Notes: generated by a model from the sequence alone, not told the origin. A DNA stretch of 64,000 nt from Sinorhizobium mexicanum (GCF_013488225.1 NZ_CP041238.1:2009501-2073500), one strand, 5' to 3'. Numbered from the stretch's first letter, positions 17,685 to 26,769 are shown. Numbers and translations: made by a program.

Positions 17685-18806
17685 ATGGAAATTGTCGCAT
17701 TCGATGTCGAGCCGGTGGTCCTGAAGAAGGACGATCCGGAATGGAAGTTCGCGCTTGGTGCCAATCCGAACACGGAAGGTGTGATCCTGCGCATCGCAAC
17801 CGCAGAGGCGGAGGGGTTCGGCTATGCCTCGGCCACCGCCCATATGGGCTCGATTAAGTCCACGCTCGTTGCCGAACTCGGTCATTTTCGTCCGTTGGTG
17901 GTCGGCAGCCGCGCCGACGAGATCGGCGCCATCATGCAGAGGCTCGACCGCAGGCTCCGCGGGGCTCCACAGGCCAAGGCCGCTGTCGACTGCGCGCTCC
18001 ACGACCTTCTCGCACGGACGTTGAATGTCCCGCTCGCGACGCTGCTTGGCGGCAAACTGCGCAGCGAGGTGTCGATCCTGCGCATTCTCGCCATCAAGTC
18101 ACCGGATGAGATGGCTGCGCAGGCAAGGCGCCTGGTCGACCAAGGATATCGTTACCTCAAAATCAAGGTGCACGGCGAAGTCGATGAGGACGTCGCGCGG
18201 GTCGCGGCCATCCGTGCCGAGGTCGGCCCAGACGTGCATCTGACGATCGATGCCAACCAGTCCTATTCGCCGAAGGATGCAATAACCGCGATCCTTAAAA
18301 TGGCGGACCATGGCATCGAGCTCGTCGAGCAGCCGGTGCCAGCCGAGGATCTCGAAGGCTTGTCACTTGTGACGAGGATGGTCCCGATCGCCGTCGAGGC
18401 CGACGAGGCGGCGGGCTCTCTCGCAGAGGTCTATGACCTGGCAAAGCATCGACGTGTCGATGCGATCAGCCTGAAGATCCCGAAGCTCGGTGGTATCCGA
18501 AACACGCTCACGGCGGCCGCGCTCTGCGAGCAGGCGGGCATAAGGTACCGGATGGGTGCCGCCGTCGGCAGCCGGCTGCTCTCCTCCTTCGCCATTCATC
18601 TCGCCTGCGCACTTCCGGGGGCGGAATACGCCTGCGAGCTCGGCGAGTTCGAGCGACTACTCGGCGACCCCTTTGGTGGCTTGTCGGTCGAAGATGGGGT
18701 GCTCCGCCTACCGTCCGGCCCCGGAACGGGAGTGCAAAAGATCGATGCCAGCACGCAGGGCCTAGCGACCGAGAATTACGAAGCGTTCACGATGACGAAA
18801 GGATGA
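17685..18806 (+). CDS. Enolase-superfamily enzyme (mandelate racemase/muconate lactonizing type)
   Basis: This 373-residue member of the MR/MLE group has all acid-base and metal residues of the MLE subgroup: K159 and K161 (LKIKVHG), metal ligands D189 (TIDANQ), E215 (LVEQPVP) and D240 (VEADEA), and K264 (SLKIPK). It abstracts a proton alpha to a carboxylate, so dehydration, cycloisomerisation or racemisation are all possible. Its stop overlaps the thiolase start by four bases. Substrate is unknown. Dipeptide epimerase and muconate cycloisomerase share these motifs. Confidence 0.88.
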   Translation: MEIVAFDVEPVVLKKDDPEWKFALGANPNTEGVILRIATAEAEGFGYASATAHMGSIKSTLVAELGHFRPLVVGSRADEIGAIMQRLDRRLRGAPQAKAAVDCALHDLLARTLNVPLATLLGGKLRSEVSILRILAIKSPDEMAAQARRLVDQGYRYLKIKVHGEVDEDVARVAAIRAEVGPDVHLTIDANQSYSPKDAITAILKMADHGIELVEQPVPAEDLEGLSLVTRMVPIAVEADEAAGSLAEVYDLAKHRRVDAISLKIPKLGGIRNTLTAAALCEQAGIRYRMGAAVGSRLLSSFAIHLACALPGAEYACELGEFERLLGDPFGGLSVEDGVLRLPSGPGTGVQKIDASTQGLATENYEAFTMTKG

Positions 18807-20014
18807 TCGAGGTGGGAAAGCATGCATCTTCTGGAAAATACGCGATCGTTGGTCTCGGCGTCGTCGCCGGGCCGCAGCCGGACCGATCGGAACGAATGAT
18901 CGCGGCAGAGGCGGCGAGGCTTGCGATCGCCGATGCCGGCCTGACAAGGGCCGATATCGGTGGTGCGATCGATCTTCGACGTACGGGCGGCGGCGGCGAC
19001 CGCGCCAGTTATTCGGACGCCTTCACGCGTGTTCTCGGCATCAAGAACAATTTCTACTTCACCTGTGGGCGAGGCGGGGCACTGGCCGGTCTCGGCATGG
19101 CCGCCGCCATGTCATACCTCGACCGGGGCATCGCGGACTATGTCGTGCTGATGGGAGCGGTCACAGACTGGTCGCAATCGCAGGAGACCCGCAAGAAGGG
19201 GTTTCGCGGCATGGCGCATGCTGAAAAGCGAGGCTACTGGGGAAAGCCGCTCGGGGACTCCCGCGCTGTCAGCCACCACAGCTGGATGGCGGCCCGCCAC
19301 ATGGCCGTCTACGGCACGACCAGCGCCCAGCTCGGCGCCATTTCCGTCGCCCAACGGGAGTGGGCCTGCATGAACCCGGAAGCCAAGATGTATGGCCGTC
19401 CGATCACCATCGAGGATCACCAGAGCTCTCCGCTGGTCGCTGAACCCTATCATCTGCTCGACATGAGCCAGGTATCCGATGGCGGGATCGCCTTCATCCT
19501 CACCACGGCGGACCGCGCCAAAGATTGCGCCAAGCAGCCAGTCTACGTGCTCGGCCAGGGATTTGGCGAAGTCTCCGCCGACTTGTGGTGGGAGAAGAAG
19601 AATTTCACCCACATGGCCGTCGAGCCAGCCAAGAAGCAGGCTTTCGGCCAGGCCGATATCACGCTCGACGATGTTGACTGCGCCCAGCTCTACGACTGCT
19701 TCACGGCAGAGGTTCTGTTCCAACTCGAGGACTACGGCTGGTGCAAGAAAGGGGAGGGCGGCGCCTTCGTCGCTGACGGCAACATGGCGCCCGGTGGCTC
19801 GATCCCGGTCAACACCGGCGGCGGCCTGCTCTCCTGCTACCACCTCGGCGATTTGACCGGGCTTGCCGAGTCCGTCCGGCAGCTTCGCGGCGAAGCCGGC
19901 GAACGCCAGATCGAGGATTGCGACATCGTTCTGACCACCGGCCATGGCGGCGAGCTTGTCTCTCCCGGCATGTGCTCGATCCACACCTGCACGCTGCTCG
20001 GGAGGCACGCATGA
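18803..20014 (+). CDS. Thiolase-family protein (SCP-x/DUF35-paired type)
   Basis: This 403-residue thiolase-fold protein would make or break a carbon-carbon bond on an acyl-CoA. The candidate nucleophile is C88 in YFTCGRGGA. The second histidine motif of biosynthetic thiolases (GHPxG) is replaced by CYHLGDLTG, and the C-terminal CGGG cysteine loop reads TTGHGGEL. Such changes are usual in the SCP-2-like thiolases that pair with DUF35 proteins. Overlaps on both sides (ATGA at 18803 and 20011) show tight translational coupling. It may act only as a complex with the next gene. Confidence 0.85.
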   Translation: MIEVGKHASSGKYAIVGLGVVAGPQPDRSERMIAAEAARLAIADAGLTRADIGGAIDLRRTGGGGDRASYSDAFTRVLGIKNNFYFTCGRGGALAGLGMAAAMSYLDRGIADYVVLMGAVTDWSQSQETRKKGFRGMAHAEKRGYWGKPLGDSRAVSHHSWMAARHMAVYGTTSAQLGAISVAQREWACMNPEAKMYGRPITIEDHQSSPLVAEPYHLLDMSQVSDGGIAFILTTADRAKDCAKQPVYVLGQGFGEVSADLWWEKKNFTHMAVEPAKKQAFGQADITLDDVDCAQLYDCFTAEVLFQLEDYGWCKKGEGGAFVADGNMAPGGSIPVNTGGGLLSCYHLGDLTGLAESVRQLRGEAGERQIEDCDIVLTTGHGGELVSPGMCSIHTCTLLGRHA

Positions 20015-20472
20015 ACGTCAATCCGCAATCCTACACGGTCGATCTCGACTGGAAGAAGCCCTATCCCAGCATCGACCATGACAATGAAGCCTTCTGGGAC
20101 GGGCTGAAAGAGCACAAGCTGCTCGTCTGGAAATGCAATCAATGCGGCGCGGTCTACTGGCCGAAGGCCTATTGCCAGAACCACGAGAACGAACCCTTCG
20201 CCGCCAACTGCGAATGGACGGAGGCGTCCGGGCGCGGCAAGATCTTCGCCTTCAACATCCATCACTGGGCTTTCCATCCCGGCTTCAAGGAAGAGGTGCC
20301 GTACGTCTACGCGCTGATCGAGCTCGACGAAGGGCCGTTGATCAGCTCGCAGCTCGTCGGCGGCGACCTGCCGACCGACATCCACAAGATCGGGCAGATT
20401 GTGGAGATCGTCTACGAGGACCATCCCGCCCAGGGCTTCACGCTCCCCAAGTTCCGTGTCGTGAGGGAATGA
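20011..20472 (+). CDS. DUF35 (zinc ribbon / OB-fold) partner of the thiolase
   Basis: This 153-residue protein has a rubredoxin-like zinc ribbon (C42-NQ-C45 and C55, with H58 near) followed by an OB-fold (GRGKIFAFNIHHWAF). In archaea and actinobacteria such proteins bind thiolase-like enzymes and shuttle CoA substrates. The gene starts inside the thiolase stop (ATGA) and is followed 7 bases later by the CoA ligase. The pairing strongly supports a functional complex with the upstream thiolase. Confidence 0.88.
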   Translation: MNVNPQSYTVDLDWKKPYPSIDHDNEAFWDGLKEHKLLVWKCNQCGAVYWPKAYCQNHENEPFAANCEWTEASGRGKIFAFNIHHWAFHPGFKEEVPYVYALIELDEGPLISSQLVGGDLPTDIHKIGQIVEIVYEDHPAQGFTLPKFRVVRE

Positions 20473-20479
20473 GGAACAC

Positions 20480-22648
20480 ATGACTGGCCAGATACATTCC
20501 CTTCTTGCCAGGAGCCTGCTTGCGCCTCGTTCCGTTGCCTTTGTCGGGGTATCCGCCAAGGGCGGCGCCGGCAACAAGATGCTGAATTCGGCGCTGCGCT
20601 CCGGGTTCGAAGGCAAGATCTGGCCGGTCAATGCCAACGCCTCGGAGATCGCCGGCGTGCCCTGCGTCCCCAGCCTCAACGCCTTGCCTGCCGTGCCGGA
20701 TTGCATCGTGATATCGGTTCCGGCCGAAGGCGTGCTCGCCCTTGTCAAGGAGGCCGCATCGATTGGCGTTCGCGCCGCTCTCGTCGTGTCCGAGGGTTTT
20801 GCCGATGCCGGAACGCCCGAGGGCAGGGAGCGACAGGAGCGTCTTCAAGCCATCGCGAGGGCTTCGGGCATGGCGATCGCCGGACCCAATTGCATGGGTA
20901 TCGCGACGCTCGCCCACCGGTTTGCCGCGACCATGGCCGACATTCCCGCAAAACTCGATGCCGGCGGCATTTCGCTCGTCTCGCAGAGCGGCGGCCTGCT
21001 CAATGCGGTTGCCGAACTCAGTGCCAATCGCGGCATCGGCATGAACTATCTGATCTCCATCGGTAACCAGGCAGTTCTCGATCTTGCGGACTATATCGAT
21101 TTCCTTGCGGATGACCCGAAGACGAGCGTCATCGCCTGCATCATGGAGGGTGCAAAGGACGGGCGGCGGTTCCGCGCCGCGGTCGAGCGGGCATCGAGAG
21201 TCAAACCGTTGGTCATCCTGAAGCTCGGCCAGAGCACCGCCGGTCAGGCCGCCACCTTCGCCCACACCGGCACGCTTGCCGGCAGGCACGAGGCCTATGA
21301 GGCACTGTTTCGTGCCAATGGCGTCGCTGCCGCTTCAAGCCTCGATGAACTGGTGGAAACGGCAGCGCTGCTGGCAACGGCGCCCCTGCCTGCGGGTGAT
21401 CGCGTCTGCCTGCTGACTGTCTCGGGCGGCGCCACATCGCTGATCGGCGATCTCGGCGAGCGGGCCGGCGTCACCTTCGGACGGATCGACGAGGAGACCA
21501 GCCGCCGGGTCGGCGAGGCGCTCGGCGTTTTGCGCGATTTCGGCAATCCGCTCGATACGGTCGGCATGCCACGCCTACGTCAGGAGGGCGCGATCGAAGG
21601 CGTCGTCGGCGCGCTTCTCGATACTGCCGAGATCGATGTCATCGGGCTCGTCCTTGGCATGCGCCTCGAAGGCGCCGAGAATCACGAAAGGCTCGTCGGG
21701 CGCATGGCGGAGATCGCCAGGACGGCAAGCAAGCCGCTGCTGGCACTCTCCTTCATCTCGAACAGTCTGACGGCGCATTGGCGCGGCTATGCGAGAGAGA
21801 AGGGGCTGCCGCTTGTGGAGGATATCGAACTCGGGTTGCGCGCGATCCGCCACTTGACCGATTACGCGGCCTTTCGGCACAACATGTCCACGCGCCGCGA
21901 GCCACCGCAGACGCGCCCCGCGCCCGGGAATGTCAGCGCCGCTGTTGCCCTCAGCGAGGCGGAAAGCAAGCGCATCGTCGGCCGCGCCGGCCTTCCGATA
22001 ACGCGGGAATATCTTGCTGCGACGCCAAAGGAAGCAAAAGTCCTGGCCGAGAAGATCGGCGGCCGCGTCGCCCTGAAAATCCAATCCCGCGATATCCCGC
22101 ACAAGTCGGATGTCGGCGGCGTCCATCTTGGCGCCACCGTCGACGATACCGAAATGATGTCGCAGAAGATTTTGACAAATGCCAAAACGGCCTGTCCGAA
22201 GGCTGCCATCGACGGTATCCTCGTCCAGGAAATGGTTGGTGAAGGCGCGGAATTCATTATTGGCATGACGTATGACGAACAATTCGGCCCGCTGGTTGTC
22301 GTGGGCGGCGGCGGCGTAATGGTCGAGGTGTTCAAGGATGCAAGTGTCGGTTTGGCTCCGCTGACCCGTCAGCAGGCCACCGAGATGGTCGCCCGGCTGA
22401 AGATTTCCGTTCAGCTCGACGGTTTCCGCGGCGCCCCCCCACTCGATAGAGAAGCCCTGATTGATTGTCTCGTCGCGTTCTCGAACTTCGTGGCGTCGAC
22501 CGACGGCCAGTTTGCGGCCATCGATCTCAATCCGGTCTTCGTTCGCACCCAGGGGAGGGGTGTGAAGATAGCCGACGCCCTCATCATCACCAGCAGTCTT
22601 TGGGAGGAAGACAATGAACAGACGGAGCCGCATTACGCAGTCAGTTAG
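20480..22648 (+). CDS. NDP-forming acyl-CoA synthetase, fused alpha-beta
   Basis: This 722-residue protein joins a CoA-binding domain (residues about 8-130, RSVAFVGVSAKGG), two succinyl-CoA-ligase-like domains (LVSQSGGLL; FAHTGTLAG) and a C-terminal ATP-grasp domain (from about 490, GRAGLPITREYLA; then VALKIQSRDIPHKSDVGGV). This is the ADP-forming acetate/acyl-CoA ligase layout. It would activate the pathway acid with CoA and ATP. It lacks the GNAT domain found in PatZ-type proteins. It overlaps the binding-protein gene by 35 bases in a different frame. Confidence 0.9.
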   Translation: MTGQIHSLLARSLLAPRSVAFVGVSAKGGAGNKMLNSALRSGFEGKIWPVNANASEIAGVPCVPSLNALPAVPDCIVISVPAEGVLALVKEAASIGVRAALVVSEGFADAGTPEGRERQERLQAIARASGMAIAGPNCMGIATLAHRFAATMADIPAKLDAGGISLVSQSGGLLNAVAELSANRGIGMNYLISIGNQAVLDLADYIDFLADDPKTSVIACIMEGAKDGRRFRAAVERASRVKPLVILKLGQSTAGQAATFAHTGTLAGRHEAYEALFRANGVAAASSLDELVETAALLATAPLPAGDRVCLLTVSGGATSLIGDLGERAGVTFGRIDEETSRRVGEALGVLRDFGNPLDTVGMPRLRQEGAIEGVVGALLDTAEIDVIGLVLGMRLEGAENHERLVGRMAEIARTASKPLLALSFISNSLTAHWRGYAREKGLPLVEDIELGLRAIRHLTDYAAFRHNMSTRREPPQTRPAPGNVSAAVALSEAESKRIVGRAGLPITREYLAATPKEAKVLAEKIGGRVALKIQSRDIPHKSDVGGVHLGATVDDTEMMSQKILTNAKTACPKAAIDGILVQEMVGEGAEFIIGMTYDEQFGPLVVVGGGGVMVEVFKDASVGLAPLTRQQATEMVARLKISVQLDGFRGAPPLDREALIDCLVAFSNFVASTDGQFAAIDLNPVFVRTQGRGVKIADALIITSSLWEEDNEQTEPHYAVS

Positions 22649-23708
22649 CATAGTCATGGCTTTCCCGCTTTTGGCGGGTCTCGGGACACCGGTGTTTGCG
22701 CAGAGTCAGGAGGAGATCCTGCATTACGCCGGTGCCGATAGAGAGAAGGTTCTCGCGGAAGGCGCCGCCAAGGAAGGTGAACTCGTTGTCTATTCGGCAA
22801 TGATTGCCGATCAGGCCCTGCAGCCGCTCACCGACGCCTTCATGAAGAAATATCCATCGGTGACCGTGACCTTCTGGCGCGGCGACTCCGAGGATATCGC
22901 GCAGCGTGTGCTTGCCGAAGAGCGCGCCAACAATGTCGTCGTCGACGTCGTCGAAGGCACCAGCGTCAGCGAAAACCTGATCAAGGCCGAGGCGGTTCAG
23001 ACTTTCACCTCGCCGATGCTCGATCAGTATCCGGATTCCTACCGCGATCCCAACCATCTGTGGGCGGCGACCCGGGTCAGCTATTACTGCATGGCCTATA
23101 ACACCGACATGGTGAATGCGGCCGACGTCCCGAAGAGCTACGAGGACCTTCTCGACCCGAAATGGCAAGGCCAGATCGCTTGGCGCATCGGCAGCGAGAG
23201 CGGCACGCCACTGTTCATCACGAACCTTCGTTCTGCCTGGGGCGAGGAAAAGGCGGAAGAGTATCTCAAGAAGCTTTCGGCTCAGAAGATCGTGAATTTC
23301 GGCGCCGGCAGCGCGCGCACGCTCGTCGACCGGGTGATCGCCGGCGAATATGCGATGGCCCTCAATGTCTTCTGTCATCATCCGCTGATCAGTGCGGAAG
23401 ACGGTGCGCCCGTCGCCTCACAGCTCATGAGCCCCGTCGCCTCGACGACGGCTACGCTGCTGATCCCGAAGAACATCCGGCATCCTTACGGCGCGGCGCT
23501 CTTTACCGATTTCCTCCTGTCGGAAGACGGTCAGAAGATCCTGCTCGGCGCCGACTATTTCCCGGCCCATCCGAAGGTGTTGCCATCGGAAATGCTTCAG
23601 AAGATCGTGCCGCATGAAGTCGGCTACGAGGAAAACCTCGTCCGTCCGGAGGCGCTCGTCAACAATGGCAAGAAGTCGGACGAACTGTACCAGACGTACT
23701 TTCGATAA
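22614..23708 (+). CDS. ABC transporter periplasmic substrate-binding protein (Fe3+/family 1 type)
   Basis: This 364-residue exported protein has a signal peptide of about 29 residues (basic start, core IVMAFPLLAGLG, cleavage near VFAQ). The body matches the family 1 extracellular solute-binding proteins related to FbpA/AfuA. The family also includes carriers of phosphonates, thiamine and carboxylates. Its place in a catabolic operon makes an organic acid more likely than iron. It begins inside the ligase gene, and a strong hairpin follows it. Confidence 0.87.
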   Translation: MNRRSRITQSVSIVMAFPLLAGLGTPVFAQSQEEILHYAGADREKVLAEGAAKEGELVVYSAMIADQALQPLTDAFMKKYPSVTVTFWRGDSEDIAQRVLAEERANNVVVDVVEGTSVSENLIKAEAVQTFTSPMLDQYPDSYRDPNHLWAATRVSYYCMAYNTDMVNAADVPKSYEDLLDPKWQGQIAWRIGSESGTPLFITNLRSAWGEEKAEEYLKKLSAQKIVNFGAGSARTLVDRVIAGEYAMALNVFCHHPLISAEDGAPVASQLMSPVASTTATLLIPKNIRHPYGAALFTDFLLSEDGQKILLGADYFPAHPKVLPSEMLQKIVPHEVGYEENLVRPEALVNNGKKSDELYQTYFR

Positions 23709-23715
23709 TTGAAGC

Positions 23716-23738
23716 GAGGCCGCCGATCCGGCGGCCTC
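23716..23738 (+). terminator. Intercistronic hairpin after the binding-protein gene
   Basis: GAGGCCGCCG and CGGCGGCCTC form a perfect 10-bp stem with a 3-base loop, 7 bases after the stop. There is no clear T-tract. It probably stabilises the upstream mRNA or gives partial termination, which would favour binding protein over membrane subunits. Confidence 0.75.
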
Positions 23739-23773
23739 TCTGACCGGCAATAGACGAGAGAGTTCTAAGCGAC

Positions 23774-25501
23774 ATGAAAACGCTTCAATTATCCGCCGCA
23801 ACGGTGCCGACAGTCAGGAAGATCAATTTTTCGCCCGTCGTGCTCATTCTGGCCGCCATCCTGCTGGTGCTCATCATTCCGCCGGCCGCCTATCTGGTCG
23901 CCTCGAGCCTTTACACGACGAATTTCGACGGTTCTTTCGACCAGTTCACCTTTCAGTTTTTTGCCGATCTCCTTCGCAATCCCTATTTCCTGCGAAGTCT
24001 CATGCACACGGCCGTCTATTCGCTCGGTTCCGCCTGCGTCGGGATCGTCCTTGGCACCGTGCTCGCCATCATCGTCGAACGAACCAACACGCCAGGCCGC
24101 AAATATGCCTTCCTCGGTGCCGTCATCTCGCTTGCGATCCCGCACGTGCTCTACACCGTTGCCTGGCTAATGATTCTTGGCAAATCGGGCCCGTTCAACC
24201 AGATGCTGAAGGCGATCTTCGGGGCTTCCGCGCCGACGTTCGACGTCTATTCGCTGCCGGGCATGATTCTGATCGAAGGCGTCGGATTCGTGCCGCTGAC
24301 CTTCCTGATGATGTCCGCGGTCCTGCGTTCGACGGATGCCGCTTTCGAGGAAGCATCGATGATGAGCGGGGCAGGGCCGATCGCGACCTTCTGGAAGATA
24401 ACGCTCAGGATGGGCATGCCCGGCGTGCTGGCGCTGCTGCTGTTGAGCTTCATTCGCGCTTTCGAATCCTTCGAGGTTCCGGCAATCGTCGGCCTTGCAG
24501 GCAACATCGAAGTCCTGAGCACGAGCATCTACCAGAGTTCGCGTGCGACGACGCCGCCGAATTTCGGCCAGGCCGGCGCTTATTCCGTCTGTCTGCTCGC
24601 CTTCCTTGCCTGCCTGCTCTACTTCTACGGACGCCTTTCCCGGCACGCTCACCGCTACCAGACGATAACCGGCAAGGGATACCGTCCGCGTGTGATCGAT
24701 CTCGGACGTGGCCGCTATGCCAGTATGCTGGTTCTCATCGCCATCCTGCTCTTCGTCATCGGACTGCCGCTGGCGATCATAGTCTTTGTATCCTTCAAAC
24801 CCTTCTTCGGGAGTTTCAACGTCGCCAGCCTCTCGCGCTGGACGCTGAAGAATTATGCGACCGTGATCGGCCCAGGCTTTTTCCGCTCGACGCTCGTCAA
24901 TACACTGGTGCTCGGGACAGTCACGGCAAGCATTGTCGTGCCCTTCACGGCCCTTTGCGCATGGCTTGCCGTTCGCCGCAAACCTGCAGCATGGGTGCTC
25001 GACCAGCTTGCTACCGCACCGTTGACCTTCCCGTCGATCGTCATGGGTGTCGCTTTCCTGCAGGTCTTCGTCAATCTGCCGTTCCCGTTCTATGGAACGC
25101 TGACCTCTGTGATCGTCGCCTCGGCCGTCGCCTATCTGCCCTACGGCATGCGCTACGCCTATGCCGGAGTGCTGCAGATCCACTCCGATCTCGAAGAAGC
25201 TTCGACAGCCTCGGGCGCGCCACAGATGCAGACCTTCATCAGGATCGTCCTGCCGTTGTTGTCGGCCTCGATGATCAGTTGCTGGCTGTTCGTCTTCCTG
25301 CTTGCGGTGCGGGCCATGTCGCTGCCGCTTCTTCTCGTCGGGCCCGGAAGCTCGCTGGTCGCCGTGAGCCTGTTCGATCTCTGGCAGAACGGGCAGGTCA
25401 CCGAACTCGCCGCCATGGGCACGGTCTGGGTTGCCCTCATGACATGCGTTAGCGGATGCTTCTATCTGGTGGCGCGCCGTTACAGGATTCTCACCGCATA
25501 G
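23774..25501 (+). CDS. ABC transporter permease, fused two-domain type
   Basis: This 575-residue inner-membrane protein has two tandem BPD-type permease halves (residues about 15-285 and 315-570), as in the FbpB/AfuB class. Each half carries an EAA-like loop: EEASMMSGAGPIATFWKITL in the first and EEASTASGAPQMQTFIRIVL in the second. A single fused permease pairs with a homodimer of the following ATPase. The gene ends 24 bases before the ATPase start. Confidence 0.93.
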   Translation: MKTLQLSAATVPTVRKINFSPVVLILAAILLVLIIPPAAYLVASSLYTTNFDGSFDQFTFQFFADLLRNPYFLRSLMHTAVYSLGSACVGIVLGTVLAIIVERTNTPGRKYAFLGAVISLAIPHVLYTVAWLMILGKSGPFNQMLKAIFGASAPTFDVYSLPGMILIEGVGFVPLTFLMMSAVLRSTDAAFEEASMMSGAGPIATFWKITLRMGMPGVLALLLLSFIRAFESFEVPAIVGLAGNIEVLSTSIYQSSRATTPPNFGQAGAYSVCLLAFLACLLYFYGRLSRHAHRYQTITGKGYRPRVIDLGRGRYASMLVLIAILLFVIGLPLAIIVFVSFKPFFGSFNVASLSRWTLKNYATVIGPGFFRSTLVNTLVLGTVTASIVVPFTALCAWLAVRRKPAAWVLDQLATAPLTFPSIVMGVAFLQVFVNLPFPFYGTLTSVIVASAVAYLPYGMRYAYAGVLQIHSDLEEASTASGAPQMQTFIRIVLPLLSASMISCWLFVFLLAVRAMSLPLLLVGPGSSLVAVSLFDLWQNGQVTELAAMGTVWVALMTCVSGCFYLVARRYRILTA

Positions 25502-25525
25502 TCGCGTTCCAGGGAGGTGGAATTT

Positions 25526-26641
25526 ATGCTGAGAGTTGCCAATCTCGTAAAACAATACATCAACGAAGCAGGGGAACGAAAAGGCGGGGTGTCCGGCGTC
25601 AGCTTCGACGTCAAGGAGGGCGAGCTCTTCACGCTTCTTGGGCCTTCCGGTTGCGGCAAGACCACCACCTTGCGGTCGATTGCAGGCCTCGAACATCCCG
25701 ATAGCGGTCTGATCCAGCTTGCCGGCCGCGACCTCTTCGACAGCCGTGCCGACGTACAGTTGCCGATGTACGAGCGCGACATCGGCATGGTCTTTCAATC
25801 CTATGCGATCTGGCCGCATATGAGCGTCTTCGAGAATGCGGCCTATCCCTTGCGCACCCGCCGCAACGGCCATCTTTCGCGCGAAGAGATCGAATCCCGC
25901 GTTATGCGCTCCCTCGAAATGGTCGGGCTTTCCGAATACCGCAACCGGTCCGCCACCAAACTTTCAGGCGGGCAGCAGCAGCGCCTGGCGCTGGCCCGAG
26001 CCCTGGTGCGCGAGCCGAAACTGCTTCTGCTCGACGAACCGCTCAGCAATCTCGACGCACTGCTTCGCGAGCAGATGCGCTCTGAAATCAAGCGCCTGCA
26101 GAGCGAATGGGGGGTCACGACGATCTACGTGACGCATGACCAGAGCGAGGCGATGGCGCTGTCCGACCGGGTGGCCGTGCTGAACAACGGCGTGATCGCG
26201 CAGATGGGAACGCCGATCGACATCTACGACAGGCCGAGATGCGAGTTCGTCGCCAACTTCATCGGCCGGACAAATCTTCTGCGCGGCAAGCTGGCAAGCC
26301 AGGTGAGGGCAGGTGATATCGCCGCCGTTCACACGTCGATCGGCACGATCAGATGCATGTTTTCCTCGAGCATGACTGCCGGCCACCAGATTTCATTTGT
26401 CATCCGGCCGGAGAACATCGAACTCCAGCCGCTCAACGGCATTCTGAGCGATGCGGCGCCGAACAGTGTCAACGGCCACATTCAGGGCAAGGTCTTCCTG
26501 GGAGAGGTCGCCGAATATACGATCGGCGTGGATGGCGATCAGAACCTGATTGCACGAACGCATCCCTCGATCGGCCTCAATCGTGGCGACCGCGTCCGCG
26601 CATCCTTCCCCGAGCATAAGGTGATCGCGATCTGCGACTGA
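25526..26641 (+). CDS. ABC transporter ATP-binding protein
   Basis: This 371-residue ATPase of the importer has Walker A GPSGCGKTT (residues 39-47), signature LSGGQQQR, Walker B LLLLDEPLSNLDA, and a C-terminal TOBE regulatory domain from about residue 280. It has the POPT/FbpC-like layout and length. ATG 25526 is preceded by GGGAGGTGG, so the upstream in-frame GTG (25517) was rejected. It is the last gene of the operon, followed by repeat copy D, which may act as its 3' hairpin. Confidence 0.93.
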   Translation: MLRVANLVKQYINEAGERKGGVSGVSFDVKEGELFTLLGPSGCGKTTTLRSIAGLEHPDSGLIQLAGRDLFDSRADVQLPMYERDIGMVFQSYAIWPHMSVFENAAYPLRTRRNGHLSREEIESRVMRSLEMVGLSEYRNRSATKLSGGQQQRLALARALVREPKLLLLDEPLSNLDALLREQMRSEIKRLQSEWGVTTIYVTHDQSEAMALSDRVAVLNNGVIAQMGTPIDIYDRPRCEFVANFIGRTNLLRGKLASQVRAGDIAAVHTSIGTIRCMFSSSMTAGHQISFVIRPENIELQPLNGILSDAAPNSVNGHIQGKVFLGEVAEYTIGVDGDQNLIARTHPSIGLNRGDRVRASFPEHKVIAICD

Positions 26642-26665
26642 GTTCATGCCTCTTATCGCTCCCCA

Positions 26666-26769
26666 CTGCATGTCTCCTTAAATCGACCTCGATTTAAGGA
26701 CAAAGACATGCAGCAATTCAAAGTGCTACAGCGACCTTTGCGCGTCTGATCAGACGCGCGGCGCTGTAG
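26666..26769. repeat. Rhizobial intergenic palindromic repeat (copy D)
   Basis: This is the cleanest copy. The hairpin TCCTTAAATCGA-CC-TCGATTTAAGGA (26675-26700) has flanking ACTGCATGTC/GACATGCAG arms. The linker CAATTCAAAGTGCTACAGCGAC follows, then a perfect 20-base palindrome from 26740 to 26759 (GCGCGTCTGATCAGACGCGC) and GCGCTGTAG. It lies 25 bases after the ABC ATPase stop. Confidence 0.92.

Noticed and set aside
24167..25873. 568-codon minus-strand open frame
   Set aside because: It is antisense to the permease and ATPase genes and shows no domain of its own.
22614..26641. Iron(III) uptake system
   Set aside because: The family match allows iron, but the operon context of CoA and enolase enzymes argues for an organic substrate.
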